Of a DNA stretch of 64,000 bases, positions 50,201 through 58,505 are shown piece by piece; positions within the stretch are counted from its first letter, which is position 1, and every line of letters starts with the position of its first letter. A program made the position numbers and the translations under genes. Source of the stretch: Echinicola shivajiensis (GTDB taxonomy: Bacteria; Bacteroidota; Bacteroidia; Cytophagales; Cyclobacteriaceae); assembly GCF_018642165.1 (NCBI RefSeq), contig NZ_JAHHZM010000004.1, positions 310,001 to 374,000 on the forward strand. Direction: 5' to 3'. The notes beneath the pieces were generated by a model that saw only the letters and a list, made by a program, of their open reading frames with translations, had not been told where the DNA came from and made no database searches.

Positions 50201-50506
50201 TTAAACATGTTGTTGGATGATTTGCTGAAGTTGTGGTCCTGGTACTACACCTGACTGTCTCCATAGCATTTTGCCATTCTTGAAAAGCAAGAGTGTAGGA
50301 ACACCGCGCACTTGAAATTTTTGTGCTGCAGCGGGATTTTTATCCACATCAACCTTGATGATTTTCACCATACTCCCAAAATGCTTGGCAGTATCCTCAA
50401 GAATCGGATGCAAGGCTTTGCAAGGTCCACACCAAGTGGCATAGAAATCCACTAATACGGGTTGGTCTCCAGCAATCAGGGTGTCAAAGGATTTTTTTTC
50501 AGCCAT
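50201..50506 (-). CDS. trxA: Thioredoxin
   Basis: 101 residues of thioredoxin fold with the active site Trp25-Cys26-Gly-Pro-Cys29 in ATWCGPCK, the cis-proline VRGVPTLLLFKNGK and KVDVDKNP strand. No signal peptide, so a cytoplasmic disulfide reductase. It lies 70 bp downstream of a rhodanese gene on the same strand. Whether trxA is the main thioredoxin of the cell cannot be told from here. Confidence 0.93.
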   Translation of the reverse strand: MAEKKSFDTLIAGDQPVLVDFYATWCGPCKALHPILEDTAKHFGSMVKIIKVDVDKNPAAAQKFQVRGVPTLLLFKNGKMLWRQSGVVPGPQLQQIIQQHV

Positions 50507-50575
50507 ATCTTATAAGTTTTAAAGCAATAACATGCATTATGCCATACTGCTTTTTTTATTTCAAATTTAAATTTT

Positions 50576-50914
50576 TTATTCCACTTCATAAGGCCATCTG
50601 CCTATGCCTCCAACTAGGTTGAAGACCTTGGTAAAGCCTTGTTTGTCCATTACACTGGCGGCACTGCCACTTCTGTTTCCACTGCGACAATAGAGATAAT
50701 ACTCCTTGTCTTTGGGGAGGTGTTTGATTTGCTCCATAAAGTCGGCAGACATCAAATTGATATTGCGGGCCCCTTTGATTTTTCCAGATCTAAACTCCCC
50801 AGAGGACCTTACATCAATAATGACCGCATCTTTATGCTGCATGCCCTCTTTGAAGGCTTCTGCTTTTAGGTCAGTGTAGTTTTTTTCTTGTTTTTTAAAG
50901 ATATCGAATAGCAT
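50576..50914 (-). CDS. Single-domain rhodanese
   Basis: 112 residues: DVRSSGEFRSGKIKGARNI and the active loop YLYCRSGNRSG with Cys76. Single rhodaneses move sulfane sulfur, often with thioredoxin, whose gene follows directly. A short N-terminal extension (LFDIFKKQEKNYTDL) is typical of Bacteroidota members. Cytoplasmic. Confidence 0.9.
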   Translation of the reverse strand: MLFDIFKKQEKNYTDLKAEAFKEGMQHKDAVIIDVRSSGEFRSGKIKGARNINLMSADFMEQIKHLPKDKEYYLYCRSGNRSGSAASVMDKQGFTKVFNLVGGIGRWPYEVE

Positions 50915-51364
50915 ATTTATTTCAATTTTTGATACAAAACTACTTTGTGGTCAGTCGCTTTTCAGTAATTAATGTCACATAGGGAATAAATTGTTATATC
51001 ATCCCTTTTAAAACCAATTTGACTGGGGATAGGTTTCTTAGAGGCTTTCAACTAGTTTTTGAATTAATTATACCAGTTTAAAAGTTGGTTATGATGCTTA
51101 AGCGTAGGGGCTTTTCGTTATTGCACAGCGAATAGTGTTTATTGTTTGATCTTAAGTCGGGAATATGCATTGGCTTATCTGTTACGGGCTGATCAGCAGC
51201 AGAGGATGCCTCAGTTTCCAAACAGTCTGATTTTCTAGGATTTTCAGTCCTCACTACGATCACTAATGAATAATCCGGATTGAAATCAGGTGTTTTTACC
51301 CGTTTTTTATTGTTTGTTGATGTGTACTTTTACCTCCTTATTATCACTAAAAATTATTTAAACT
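50915..51364. other. Intergenic region holding repeat copy 2
   Basis: The 450-bp divergent spacer contains the promoter of the rhodanese-thioredoxin pair, repeat copy 2 (51206-51281), and an AT-rich region before the gene at 51365. No coding sequence recognised. Confidence 0.4.
51206..51281. repeat. Dispersed intergenic repeat, copy 2
   Basis: ATGCCTCAGTTTCCAAACAG then TCTGATTTTCTAGGATTTTC, CCTCACTACGA and AATGAATAATCCGG. It shares most positions with copy 1 at 50127-50200. The element looks like a family present elsewhere in such genomes. Confidence 0.7.
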
Positions 51365-52702
51365 ATGAATTTTTTATTTAAAAACATCTTAATCAACGAA
51401 AAGGAGCAATTCCTAAAAGAAAAGACGGCCTTAATATTTAAAAGAATCTATGAGGAGGCATCGGAGGAAGACTTAGCAGAGTTTGTATCGAAACAAGTGG
51501 AGCATATCCTTCAGCATCCAGCTGCTAACAATATTCCGCTGGCATCAGAAGACGACTTTTATGCCATTAATAAGGTCCAAACCAAAATACTTGAGGCCTC
51601 TAAAAATTGTGCGCTTGATGAAGTTGAAAGGTATGTGCCCTTATTGGAGGATGAAAAAATAGAAAGTGATTTTTTTACTTTCCTTAAAGCCCCCTATTTA
51701 AATTTTAAGGCGAACACAGGTGTTTTGGTAAGGAAAACCAATAAGGCAGAAATCATTTATTTCTTTGATGCCGTTATGATTGATAATGGAAATGTGGTTC
51801 ATCTGAAACCAGCTTTGCCTGAGATGCCAAGTACCCAAATGTTAACGGGAGGCTCAGATTTTGCCAAAACACTGATCAAGAAATTATTTTCCAGTGCAGC
51901 TGGTGCCATTGGCGGTCAGATTGGTTCCATGATCCTGAGTTTTGTAATGCAGGAGATATTTGGAGCCAAAAGTGATTCTAAAAAGATGATTGATGAGGTC
52001 AAAAAGGTGGTTAGGGAAGAAATCCATACCAATGAGATTGAAAAAATCAATGCAGGAATAAGTGGGTTCATTGGTTTTATGATGGGAGAGTATCAAGATT
52101 TGAAAGATGCCTCAGATTTATCTTCCAAGGAGGATCGAAAAGATTTGACCAAGCGCATTACGGACTTTTTACCTGACTTTTACACCAAAGTGATAGCATT
52201 ACTTATGTCTGAAAGTTATAAAAGGAAATCCTTGCAAACTTTTCAGACAGCAGCGGCCTTCCATTTGATAATACTTCAGGAACTGGCCTTGGTGGACCCG
52301 AAAAATTTTGATCCTAATGAGTCAAGCTACTCCGTTACTTTGCATTCCAAGGCCAAGGAATATCATACACATATTTCAGATACTTTTAATGCAGTCATCA
52401 GCGATAGAAAGGCAAAGATCAGGGTGTTTAGTAATCCATTTGTGGATTGTCAGGGTAATATGTGCGTAAGTACGCCTGGTTGTAAATGGTGTGATGATGA
52501 AACGGGTTATGTGTCCGGAAGGTATTATAATACAAAAAATGGGGAGAGTTGTGGTACCAAGGCCAGAAGGGCTGCAAATTATCACACGGAGCAAGTTGTC
52601 AATCAGCTTACTGATTGGTTAGGAAATCCTAATGAAAATTCCCTTCCCTATTTGGAGAAGATGACCACTTATGTCTTTCCTTCAGTGGAAACAGTGAGTT
52701 AA
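51365..52702 (+). CDS. Unknown protein with delta-endotoxin-like helical domain and Cys-rich tail
   Basis: 445 residues, no clear signal peptide. The middle (about 165-345) is a set of long amphipathic helices: SSAAGAIGGQIGSMILSFVM, EVKKVVREEIHTNEI, LTKRITDFLPDFYTKVIALL, and SLQTFQTAAAFHLIILQELA. The last two resemble helices 4-5 and the QAANLHLLLLRDA signature of Cry toxin domain I. The N-terminal 150 residues are of unknown fold (AEIIYFFDAVMIDNGNVVHL). The end has a cysteine cluster at 362, 367, 373, 376 and 396 (CQGNMC, GCKWC). It may be a pore-forming or membrane-inserting protein. The gene stands alone. Confidence 0.5.
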   Translation: MNFLFKNILINEKEQFLKEKTALIFKRIYEEASEEDLAEFVSKQVEHILQHPAANNIPLASEDDFYAINKVQTKILEASKNCALDEVERYVPLLEDEKIESDFFTFLKAPYLNFKANTGVLVRKTNKAEIIYFFDAVMIDNGNVVHLKPALPEMPSTQMLTGGSDFAKTLIKKLFSSAAGAIGGQIGSMILSFVMQEIFGAKSDSKKMIDEVKKVVREEIHTNEIEKINAGISGFIGFMMGEYQDLKDASDLSSKEDRKDLTKRITDFLPDFYTKVIALLMSESYKRKSLQTFQTAAAFHLIILQELALVDPKNFDPNESSYSVTLHSKAKEYHTHISDTFNAVISDRKAKIRVFSNPFVDCQGNMCVSTPGCKWCDDETGYVSGRYYNTKNGESCGTKARRAANYHTEQVVNQLTDWLGNPNENSLPYLEKMTTYVFPSVETVS

Positions 52703-52778
52703 GATTTATAGATTTAGTTGGATGGTAAGTAAAGCCCTGGGGTATGCCTGGGGCTTTTTTGTTAAATAGTAAATTGTT

Positions 52779-53861
52779 TTATTCCAATGTTTTCATCAAT
52801 TCATGGGATAGGTCACCAATATTACTGGTCAGATTCCCTAAAGCGGATATATTCGATAAGATGATAATTCCATTTTTCGTATGGGTGTTAATGATCATAG
52901 AAGAAGTGTATCCTCCAGTTCCGCCATTGTGCCAATTCCACACTTCACCAGATGCTACTTTTATCAGTCCCCATGCCAGGCCAATGGAATAGTTGTCTTC
53001 GATTTTGAAATGGGCCTGTCTGGTCAAATTTAGTTCCTTATTATTATTGTCAAATTGGGCGATGGCAAATTTTGAAAGGTCCTCAACGGTGGATAAGATT
53101 CCGCCAGCTCCCATATGCACTGCCATGTCCCAGTTGGGAACTTCTTGGCCATCATCATTTAGTCCCCTTACTAAAATATGCTGGACGGCATTGCGGTTTG
53201 TAGTGGAGTTGGTCATGTGATACTTGGAGAATATTTGATTTTGGAGTAAATCCTCATAGCTGCTGTTTTCTACCAAGCCTTCCAAATAGCCTAAAAGACC
53301 AAAGCCCAAATTGGAATAGGAAGACTTTTCTCCTGGAGTAGTATCCAGTTTTAGTTTTTCAGTGAGGTATATTCTTAATTTATTTTCATCATAGTCTTTG
53401 TAAGGATTCTCCAAGTTCAATGTAGGAGAACTCAAGATAATGGGCACTCTGGGCAATCCTGAAGTGTGTGTGGCTAACTGTTCGAATGTGATCTTGGTAT
53501 TGTCTTTTAAGGAATAGTCCAGGTGATCATTGATATCGTCGTCCAGTTTTACCTTGTTGTCCAGTATCTGGTTGGCAAGCAAGGTAGCGGTGAAGACTTT
53601 GGTGATGGATCCTATTTCAAAAACTTTTTGGGCATTGTCGATGGGGGTAAGTGAATCATCCTCCTTTTTAACCCCATAAAAATTCACCTCTCCATCTTTG
53701 ATAATTGCTATAGATAGTTGTGCTTGATCTGGGAGTTTCTGGGCACATGTTGAAATTAGCTGAAGTTGTTCATCTGTAGGTAGGGATAATGGGTTCAGTT
53801 GTTGGCCAAAACCAGTATTAATGATTAGGAAAAAGGATAATGCAAATGCGTGTATTTTCAT
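52779..53861 (-). CDS. Secreted serine hydrolase, class C beta-lactamase/DD-peptidase fold
   Basis: 360 residues with a signal peptide (FALSFFLIINTGFGQ). Catalytic motifs: Ser85-Ile-Thr-Lys88 (GSITKVFTA), Tyr182-Ser-Asn184 (SSYSNLGFG) and HNGGTGG near 315. This family includes esterases, D-aminopeptidases and class C beta-lactamases; sequence alone does not show antibiotic hydrolysis. The gene is isolated, ending about 75 bp from the convergent Cry-like gene. Confidence 0.9.
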   Translation of the reverse strand: MKIHAFALSFFLIINTGFGQQLNPLSLPTDEQLQLISTCAQKLPDQAQLSIAIIKDGEVNFYGVKKEDDSLTPIDNAQKVFEIGSITKVFTATLLANQILDNKVKLDDDINDHLDYSLKDNTKITFEQLATHTSGLPRVPIILSSPTLNLENPYKDYDENKLRIYLTEKLKLDTTPGEKSSYSNLGFGLLGYLEGLVENSSYEDLLQNQIFSKYHMTNSTTNRNAVQHILVRGLNDDGQEVPNWDMAVHMGAGGILSTVEDLSKFAIAQFDNNNKELNLTRQAHFKIEDNYSIGLAWGLIKVASGEVWNWHNGGTGGYTSSMIINTHTKNGIIILSNISALGNLTSNIGDLSHELMKTLE

Positions 53862-54416
53862 TTATAAATAGATAAAAGTTGAAAAGTATCAGGCTTATTT
53901 TCAGCTTCAAATTAATAAAAAATAAATTGAGTATCTGCAATGTAGCAGGTAACCAAATTCAATACTACTTTTCCTTTATTGCTCTTTCTACATTTTATTC
54001 AGGTAATGTTTTATTCTTGATGACGTGAGTATCAAATCAGAGTCACTCGACGCGGTGAGGGGATCTCTCTAGTTAATTGCTCGTCATAGCCTGCCCGGCT
54101 GACGATCGGAGACGTTTTGACTTATAAGATAGCCCTATTAAATCTTTGCGTATTCGACACCATATTTTATAAATGTCCTCACTATGAGTGCAGGTTAGGA
54201 TTAGGGAAATCAAAATATTCTTCGGATTACTCAGGGATCACTCTCGGATCACCTTCGGATCAAGCTCGGTAATATCCGAGTAAAATCCGAAGATAATTTG
54301 GAATTGTTCCTTGGTTAATTCTTGGAGAGGTAAAGGCAAATACTTGACTGCTATAGGGTAATTACTTAACTTATAGGTGATTGTTATTAGCCAAGTATTA
54401 CTTTTAAACCTTTTTG
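53862..54416. other. Intergenic region with a CGGAT-rich hairpin
   Basis: This 555-bp spacer has no convincing gene. A segment near 54000-54120 has the look of a dispersed element. The notable structure is at 54220-54292, described separately. Confidence 0.4.
54220..54292. repeat. CGGAT-repeat nested inverted repeat
   Basis: CTTCGGATTACTC (54220-54232) pairs with GAGTAAAATCCGAAG (54278-54292, 2-nt bulge), and between them CTCGGATCACCTTCGGATC and ATATCCGAG give an inner stem. TCGGAT occurs four times on the plus strand at about 10 to 20-bp steps and its complement ATCCGA twice on the right. Confidence 0.6.
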
Positions 54417-54419
54417 ATG

Positions 54420-55073
54420 ATGGCAAAGGCAGATGGAATACTCAGCAAAATTAAGGGGAAAATAGGGGGAGTTATTTTCTATGAAGTAAACGGGGAGACT
54501 TATGTCCGCCAGCATAATGATGATCCCAAAATCGGCGACCCTTCCCCAATCCAGCAACTTTACAGGAACAAATTCGGCATAGCCTCCCATTTTCTCAGGC
54601 CCTTGAAAGTACCCGTAGAATTTGGTTTTCAGGCTTTCCGTAAAGGCATGCGCACGGGGATGAACGCAGCCATGGGGCATGCGGTGAAAAATGCCTTTTA
54701 TGGTGGAGGAGTGGATCCCCTGCAACTAGTCCCAGCCCAGGTAAAGCTCAGCATGGGCCCACTGACCGGGTCGAAAAATGCCCAAGTGGGCTGGCTGGAT
54801 GATGAACATGTACGTTTTTCATGGGAAAACAACATTGGTGAAGGCAGCGCCGGACATTTTGATCAGGCAATGCTAGTCCTCTACAATATCGAAAACCAAA
54901 GGGTGCAATATGTCCTGGAAGGTGGCTCTAGATCTAAAGCACAACAGGAAGTCAAGGTCTTTCGGGGTAAGGAGCAGGAAGGGAAATTACATGCCTATAT
55001 CAGCTTTCATCACTATAGCCGCCGAAGCAAGACCCGGGAATTTTCTGATAGCCAATATTTAGGTCTGGTGTAA
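54420..55073 (+). CDS. DUF6266 family protein
   Basis: 217 residues from ATG 54420 (an ATG three bases earlier is equally possible). It opens AKADGILSKIKGKIGGVIFY and continues VNGETYVRQ and PSPIQQLYRNKFG, the DUF6266 hallmark (the latter near 40-60), with an MNAAMGHAVKNAFYG helix and a beta-rich end. Such proteins, often in several copies, are common in Bacteroidota; function unknown. No signal peptide. Confidence 0.85.
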   Translation: MAKADGILSKIKGKIGGVIFYEVNGETYVRQHNDDPKIGDPSPIQQLYRNKFGIASHFLRPLKVPVEFGFQAFRKGMRTGMNAAMGHAVKNAFYGGGVDPLQLVPAQVKLSMGPLTGSKNAQVGWLDDEHVRFSWENNIGEGSAGHFDQAMLVLYNIENQRVQYVLEGGSRSKAQQEVKVFRGKEQEGKLHAYISFHHYSRRSKTREFSDSQYLGLV

Positions 55074-55218
55074 AAGCAGTGAGAGGCCCAAAGCCTCGTT
55101 TGCAAGAAAAACTCTAACTCTTGGCGTTTTCAACTTTTCTTTCCGTCAATGGCCGCATTACAACTGCTTTTATTTAGCAAACCACGTTGCAAAGGCGGGT
55201 TAAGAATATAAATTAAAA

Positions 55219-55400
55219 ATCAATATAAATCACATTATGGTGTGAAAATGGAGTTATGAAATTGATTATCTCATCAATCCTTCTATGTTTTTCATAATAT
55301 AATATGAAAAACAGTGAGGTGTTTTAATGATTGTCGTTTGAGATATTCAATTAGACAAGGGACTATTTCTACTGCATCTCACTTCTCACATATACCAAAT
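55219..55400. repeat. 182-bp imperfect direct repeat, left copy
   Basis: Equal in length and co-linear with 57705-57886: identical first 21 bases (AATCAATATAAATCACATTAT), a diverged centre of about 40 bp, then matching palindrome, TTCAATTAGA and CTTCTCACAT segments. It ends at the base before the DinB stop codon. Confidence 0.8.
55288..55313. promoter_or_regulatory. Perfect palindrome in left repeat (hip-type box)
   Basis: GTTTTTCATA-ATATAA-TATGAAAAAC, perfect 10-bp arms. The equivalent palindrome in the right copy is at 57773-57800 upstream of hipB. It includes TATAATATGA, one base from the TATAATGTGA box seen three times near hipB. Confidence 0.45.
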
Positions 55401-55946
55401 TTAAAGTGATTCTCCCAAAGCTATTTTTATATGGGCAAGGTGGTGGTTTACATGCCATGCAGACATCGCTATGGCCTGTGCTTGGTTGATGGTGAATTTC
55501 CGTACTGGATGAAAATACTGGATTTTCAAGGCCGCATCGTCCAATGATCTGAGAAGAAATACATATCTTTTATTTGCTCCTTCAAACATCATCAATGAAT
55601 CTTCAACAGGCGCTTTGGTTCCATCAGCGGTTCCGGCCCAGCCATCCATATCAATAAGCGTCACTTCATTGTAATTTGGCTCTGTCAATGCTTTTTTCAT
55701 CCTCAAAAAATGAAGCAATTGGATATCCGCAACATGATGGATTAGTTGCTGGATATCCCAGCTCCCTTCACGGTAAGTTTTGTTCAGGTCTTCAGGTTTC
55801 AGTTTTTCGACTATTTTCCTGTACCGGCCGGGTGCTGATTCATTGATCCTTATAAGTTCCATCCATTCATCATGTGAATAGGATTCTTTTTTCTCAAAAT
55901 TGCCAATAGGGAATTTCAACTGGTTTAAATCACGTACATTCTCCAT
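55401..55946 (-). CDS. DinB/YfiT-family metal-dependent protein (putative thiol transferase)
   Basis: 181 residues of the DinB four-helix fold: SWDIQQLIHHVADIQLLHF (His70/71) and SAWHVNHHLAHI (His165, 168, 169, 172), the metal ligands of the YfiT/bacillithiol-transferase group, along with INESAPGRYRKIVEKL. Probably a cytosolic zinc or nickel thiol transferase or hydrolase. It lies between two direct repeats with the hip operon. Confidence 0.88.
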   Translation of the reverse strand: MENVRDLNQLKFPIGNFEKKESYSHDEWMELIRINESAPGRYRKIVEKLKPEDLNKTYREGSWDIQQLIHHVADIQLLHFLRMKKALTEPNYNEVTLIDMDGWAGTADGTKAPVEDSLMMFEGANKRYVFLLRSLDDAALKIQYFHPVRKFTINQAQAIAMSAWHVNHHLAHIKIALGESL

Positions 55947-56104
55947 GCTTAAAATTAAAAAATACTATCAGAATATCTTGGTCAATTAAAAGAAAATGGA
56001 TCGGTTGATTTTTAGAGTAATGATTAAAAATCAACTCGAGTTCGCAGGCTACAATCCCAAGATGCGGATTTAAGTAAGTGAGTTGAAGAGAATGGGGTGA
56101 ACTG

Positions 56105-57124
56105 TCAGATTTTGTTGTTAAATGAGTAATTGAGGGAGTTTAATCGATTTTGATAGGTTTGTAAATAGATTTTTTTTGCTTCTTCACTCAGAAAACTTCT
56201 GGAAATTAAATCTTTAACCTCTTTGTGTTCAGTTTTGAAATCCCCTAAAATCTTCAGTAACCTTGTCTTTAGAATTCCTAACTTTATTCCAAATTCAAGG
56301 AAATCATCGTACGCATAAAACCCATTGGCGTTATAGCTTTCGGTCACATAATCGTTTTTGAAAAGCCCATCTTTTAAAGCGAGTTCTGGGTCTTTTACAT
56401 GGAGTCGGGAATTTGTAAGGTCATAGGCAGGACTCAATTGGTAATCTCCTGCAGGGGTTTCTAAAAGGCTAAAGTTTTTCAGGTGGGCATCTCCATTGGA
56501 AAATAGGAAATTGAACAGTACCAATTTATAGAAGTTTTCCAAGGCAATGGGAGCAGCAGCGGCATATTGTTTAATGAGGTCTCCAATACCCTCATAGCTG
56601 TAATTGTATTTGAATTCATCACCATCGGTTTCCTTTGTTTTACCCGCTAGTGTGGCAAAATCCTCGATCCCTAATTTTCTTCCGTTTTTTAATACATCAA
56701 ACCTTTTGGTGAGATAAGCGGGTTCTCCATTTTTAAAAAATATCAAGGCGTTTTCGGCGGTTGTCAATCCATACACTTGCTTGGCGATCTGCATGGTCAG
56801 GTGTTCATTTGCGGGAACCTGGTCCACCCTTTCCAAATCCCTAGGGATTGGTTTAAGAATATAAGTGCCCTGTTCACCTGCTTTGGTCAAGCGGATAACC
56901 CCTTTATCCCAAATAACAGATAATTTTTCCTGGACTCCGGAAATGGATATCCGTTTCCGGTTATCCATCAAAGCTGCCATTTCCTGATCATTATTGGATT
57001 GATGACTCTGGTAGGGTAGAAAATGGCTTGTTTTTTTACCCTCAAACATATGCCTGATACATCGAGTACTATAAGTCTCGTGATCGGGTGCTAGTGTGCC
57101 AGGGCAGTTGGTGATCTTGATCAT
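56105..57124 (-). CDS. hipT: HipT: serine/threonine kinase toxin of a HipBST system
   Basis: 339 residues of the HipA kinase fold lacking the usual N-subdomain 1, which is encoded separately next door. Motifs: SIS at 60-62 followed by GVQEKLSV (glycine/phosphate loop, with two autophosphorylatable Ser as in E. coli HipT), TYILKP (Lys91), NGDAHLKN (Asp212 catalytic), PAYDLTNSR (Asp235 metal). ATG 57124 overlaps the hipS stop by ATGA. HipT phosphorylates aminoacyl-tRNA synthetases (Trp-tRNA synthetase in E. coli) to stop growth; the target here is unknown. Confidence 0.9.
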   Translation of the reverse strand: MIKITNCPGTLAPDHETYSTRCIRHMFEGKKTSHFLPYQSHQSNNDQEMAALMDNRKRISISGVQEKLSVIWDKGVIRLTKAGEQGTYILKPIPRDLERVDQVPANEHLTMQIAKQVYGLTTAENALIFFKNGEPAYLTKRFDVLKNGRKLGIEDFATLAGKTKETDGDEFKYNYSYEGIGDLIKQYAAAAPIALENFYKLVLFNFLFSNGDAHLKNFSLLETPAGDYQLSPAYDLTNSRLHVKDPELALKDGLFKNDYVTESYNANGFYAYDDFLEFGIKLGILKTRLLKILGDFKTEHKEVKDLISRSFLSEEAKKIYLQTYQNRLNSLNYSFNNKI

Positions 57125-57450
57125 AGTTTATCTATGGCTTTGACAGTGATGGGACCAATGGTTTCTTTGTCAGCGGTGCGCAATAAAAGTCCAAAGTAAT
57201 CGGATTCATCAACCTGGTATTGACGGGCTTGCAGCTTTAAGTTTACTCCTTCTGAAAGCATATTGAAAAAGACAGGAAATAGGTGTTCTGATCGATAATC
57301 TTTTTGGGTTTTGGGCAAAGTAAGGCTAAGCGCAGGTTTTTGGGGATCATCAAACCAGGTCTGGTCATATGAAAAGGTGTACTTTTCAGGGCTTTCTTTG
57401 GTCAGCCAGCCTACCAATTCTCCGTTTCTTAATACCTTGGCCCTTTTCAT
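57121..57450 (-). CDS. hipS: HipS: HipA N-subdomain-1 protein, likely antitoxin
   Basis: 109 residues matching the HipA N-terminal couple_hipA domain: VLRNGELVGWLTKESPEKYTFSYD split over the first sheet, PALSLTLPKTQKDYRSEHLFPVFFNMLSEG. In HipBST systems this part is a free protein that binds and inhibits the kinase. ATGA overlaps with hipB upstream and hipT downstream show translational coupling. Confidence 0.9.
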   Translation of the reverse strand: MKRAKVLRNGELVGWLTKESPEKYTFSYDQTWFDDPQKPALSLTLPKTQKDYRSEHLFPVFFNMLSEGVNLKLQARQYQVDESDYFGLLLRTADKETIGPITVKAIDKL

Positions 57451-57662
57451 CGATCAGTTACTTTTTTGACAGCGATTGAAATTTCCAGTCCCAGGATATT
57501 GGCAATTTTGTTTAAGACCCTTACCGAAGGGTTTGCCTCACCTCTTTCGATTTTGTATAGGGTGTTGATGCTTATTTGGGCCATTTCCGCGAGATCTGGT
57601 TGGGTGATGCCCAACATTTTGCGACGCTCCCTAATGCTATTTCCTATCTCATTAATTGTCAT
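57447..57662 (-). CDS. hipB: HipB: XRE-type DNA-binding autoregulator
   Basis: 71 residues of one HTH (IRERRKMLGITQPDLAEMAQ, ISINTLYKIERGEANPSVRV). First gene in the order hipB-hipS-hipT, as in E. coli O127. The ATG at 57662 is at the edge of the inverted repeats it probably binds. It has no HipA N-subdomain, and in HipBST systems HipB gives repression while HipS is the main antitoxin. Confidence 0.92.
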   Translation of the reverse strand: MTINEIGNSIRERRKMLGITQPDLAEMAQISINTLYKIERGEANPSVRVLNKIANILGLEISIAVKKVTDR

Positions 57663-57726
57663 TATAATGTGATTTTTGATAAAAATAGCAAAAAGTCAAT
57701 TGTAAATCAATATAAATCACATTATA
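57663..57726. promoter_or_regulatory. HipB operator: 13-bp inverted repeat
   Basis: TATAATGTGATTT (57663-57675) and AAATCACATTATA (57714-57726) are perfect inverted repeats with a 38-bp spacer, adjacent to the hipB start. This placement is typical of autoregulatory toxin-antitoxin operators. Confidence 0.6.
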
Positions 57727-57886
57727 GTATGAAAACCGATGTATATCCTAATGATTTTAAGGGATAGGTTAGTATTTTTCATAATATAATGTGAAAAATA
57801 AGATGTGTTTTGATAATTGTCGATTGATATATTCAATTAAGAAAGGGGATATTATTATTTATCCTCACTTCTCACATAAATCAAAT
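57705..57886. repeat. 182-bp imperfect direct repeat, right copy
   Basis: Co-linear with 55219-55400, 2486 bp away. It covers the distal half of the hipB operator, a second palindrome and the last codons of the gene at 57855. The two copies bracket hipBST and the DinB gene. Confidence 0.8.
57773..57800. promoter_or_regulatory. Second hip-region palindrome
   Basis: TATTTTTCATA-ATATAA-TGTGAAAAATA, 11-bp arms with one mismatch, holding a third TATAATGTGA box (57785-57794). Lies 111 bp upstream of the hipB start. Confidence 0.45.
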
Positions 57887-58505
57887 GGCAAGCATCCAAA
57901 ACCAGATGAAATACCATATCATAAAAATAATGGTCGCTTTTGAGCTCATAGGAAGGCTTTAGGTCCCCTAATGTGCAAAGGCTCCATTCATTCAATACAG
58001 TGAGCAGTTTTTTAGGTTTGGGGTCGAGAAAAAGCATCTTTAGGTTAAGGATTGGATCCAAGGAATCTTTCGGGTCAGTGGAATAGGGTAAATAGGGCAG
58101 GATATGAGAAAGCTGTCTGCTCTTTTTTAAAACTGCTTTGGGGACAAGATTGGATTTAGAGATGGTTTTCACCTTCAACTGGGGGTGGTTTTCCTGTGAA
58201 ATCAGAAAGGCTGCCTCAATCAGCTTGGCGAAATCCTGCTTAAAAGTAAATGCATGACTTACAGACTCCCAATAAGTAACCAGTCCCCCATGAATAATTT
58301 TGATGGATAAGGCACCCAAAGCAGCCCTGGCTTCTGGTAAGGGATATTGTTGCGTGAAAAAATGGGTAAAGAAAGTAGGTAAATTTTCTTTCTCGGATTG
58401 GGAGAGGAGTGAGGGAATATAGATCTCCTCATCTGAGGCAAAGACCTGATCGGCAATAATGGTCCGACTATTATTACCTGTATTGAAATTATTGATCACT
58501 AGCAT
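57855..58505 (-). CDS. Unknown protein next to hip operon
   Basis: 216 residues, no signal peptide or transmembrane segment, and no family I recognise. It is mixed alpha/beta with EARAALGALSIKIIHGGLVTY (central, in parts), KLIEAAFLISQENHPQLKVK and a C-terminal FYDMVFHLVLDACHLIYVRS. The last codons overlap the right copy of the 182-bp repeat, and a relic of the same end sits in the left copy. It may be a regulator or accessory protein. Confidence 0.65.
   Translation of the reverse strand: MLVINNFNTGNNSRTIIADQVFASDEEIYIPSLLSQSEKENLPTFFTHFFTQQYPLPEARAALGALSIKIIHGGLVTYWESVSHAFTFKQDFAKLIEAAFLISQENHPQLKVKTISKSNLVPKAVLKKSRQLSHILPYLPYSTDPKDSLDPILNLKMLFLDPKPKKLLTVLNEWSLCTLGDLKPSYELKSDHYFYDMVFHLVLDACHLIYVRSEDK

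Larger units (their letters stand above)
55074..55400. other. Intergenic region containing the left copy of a 182-bp repeat
   Basis: Contains a 145-bp spacer after DUF6266 and then the repeat copy at 55219-55400. No gene seen, but reading the minus strand from about 55397 gives LVYVRSEMQ then a stop, a relic of the 3' end of a gene like the one at 57855. Confidence 0.5.

Noticed and set aside
52779-53861. Labelling the serine hydrolase as an antibiotic-resistance beta-lactamase
   Set aside because: The motifs are shared by esterases and peptidases; nothing in sequence or context points to resistance.
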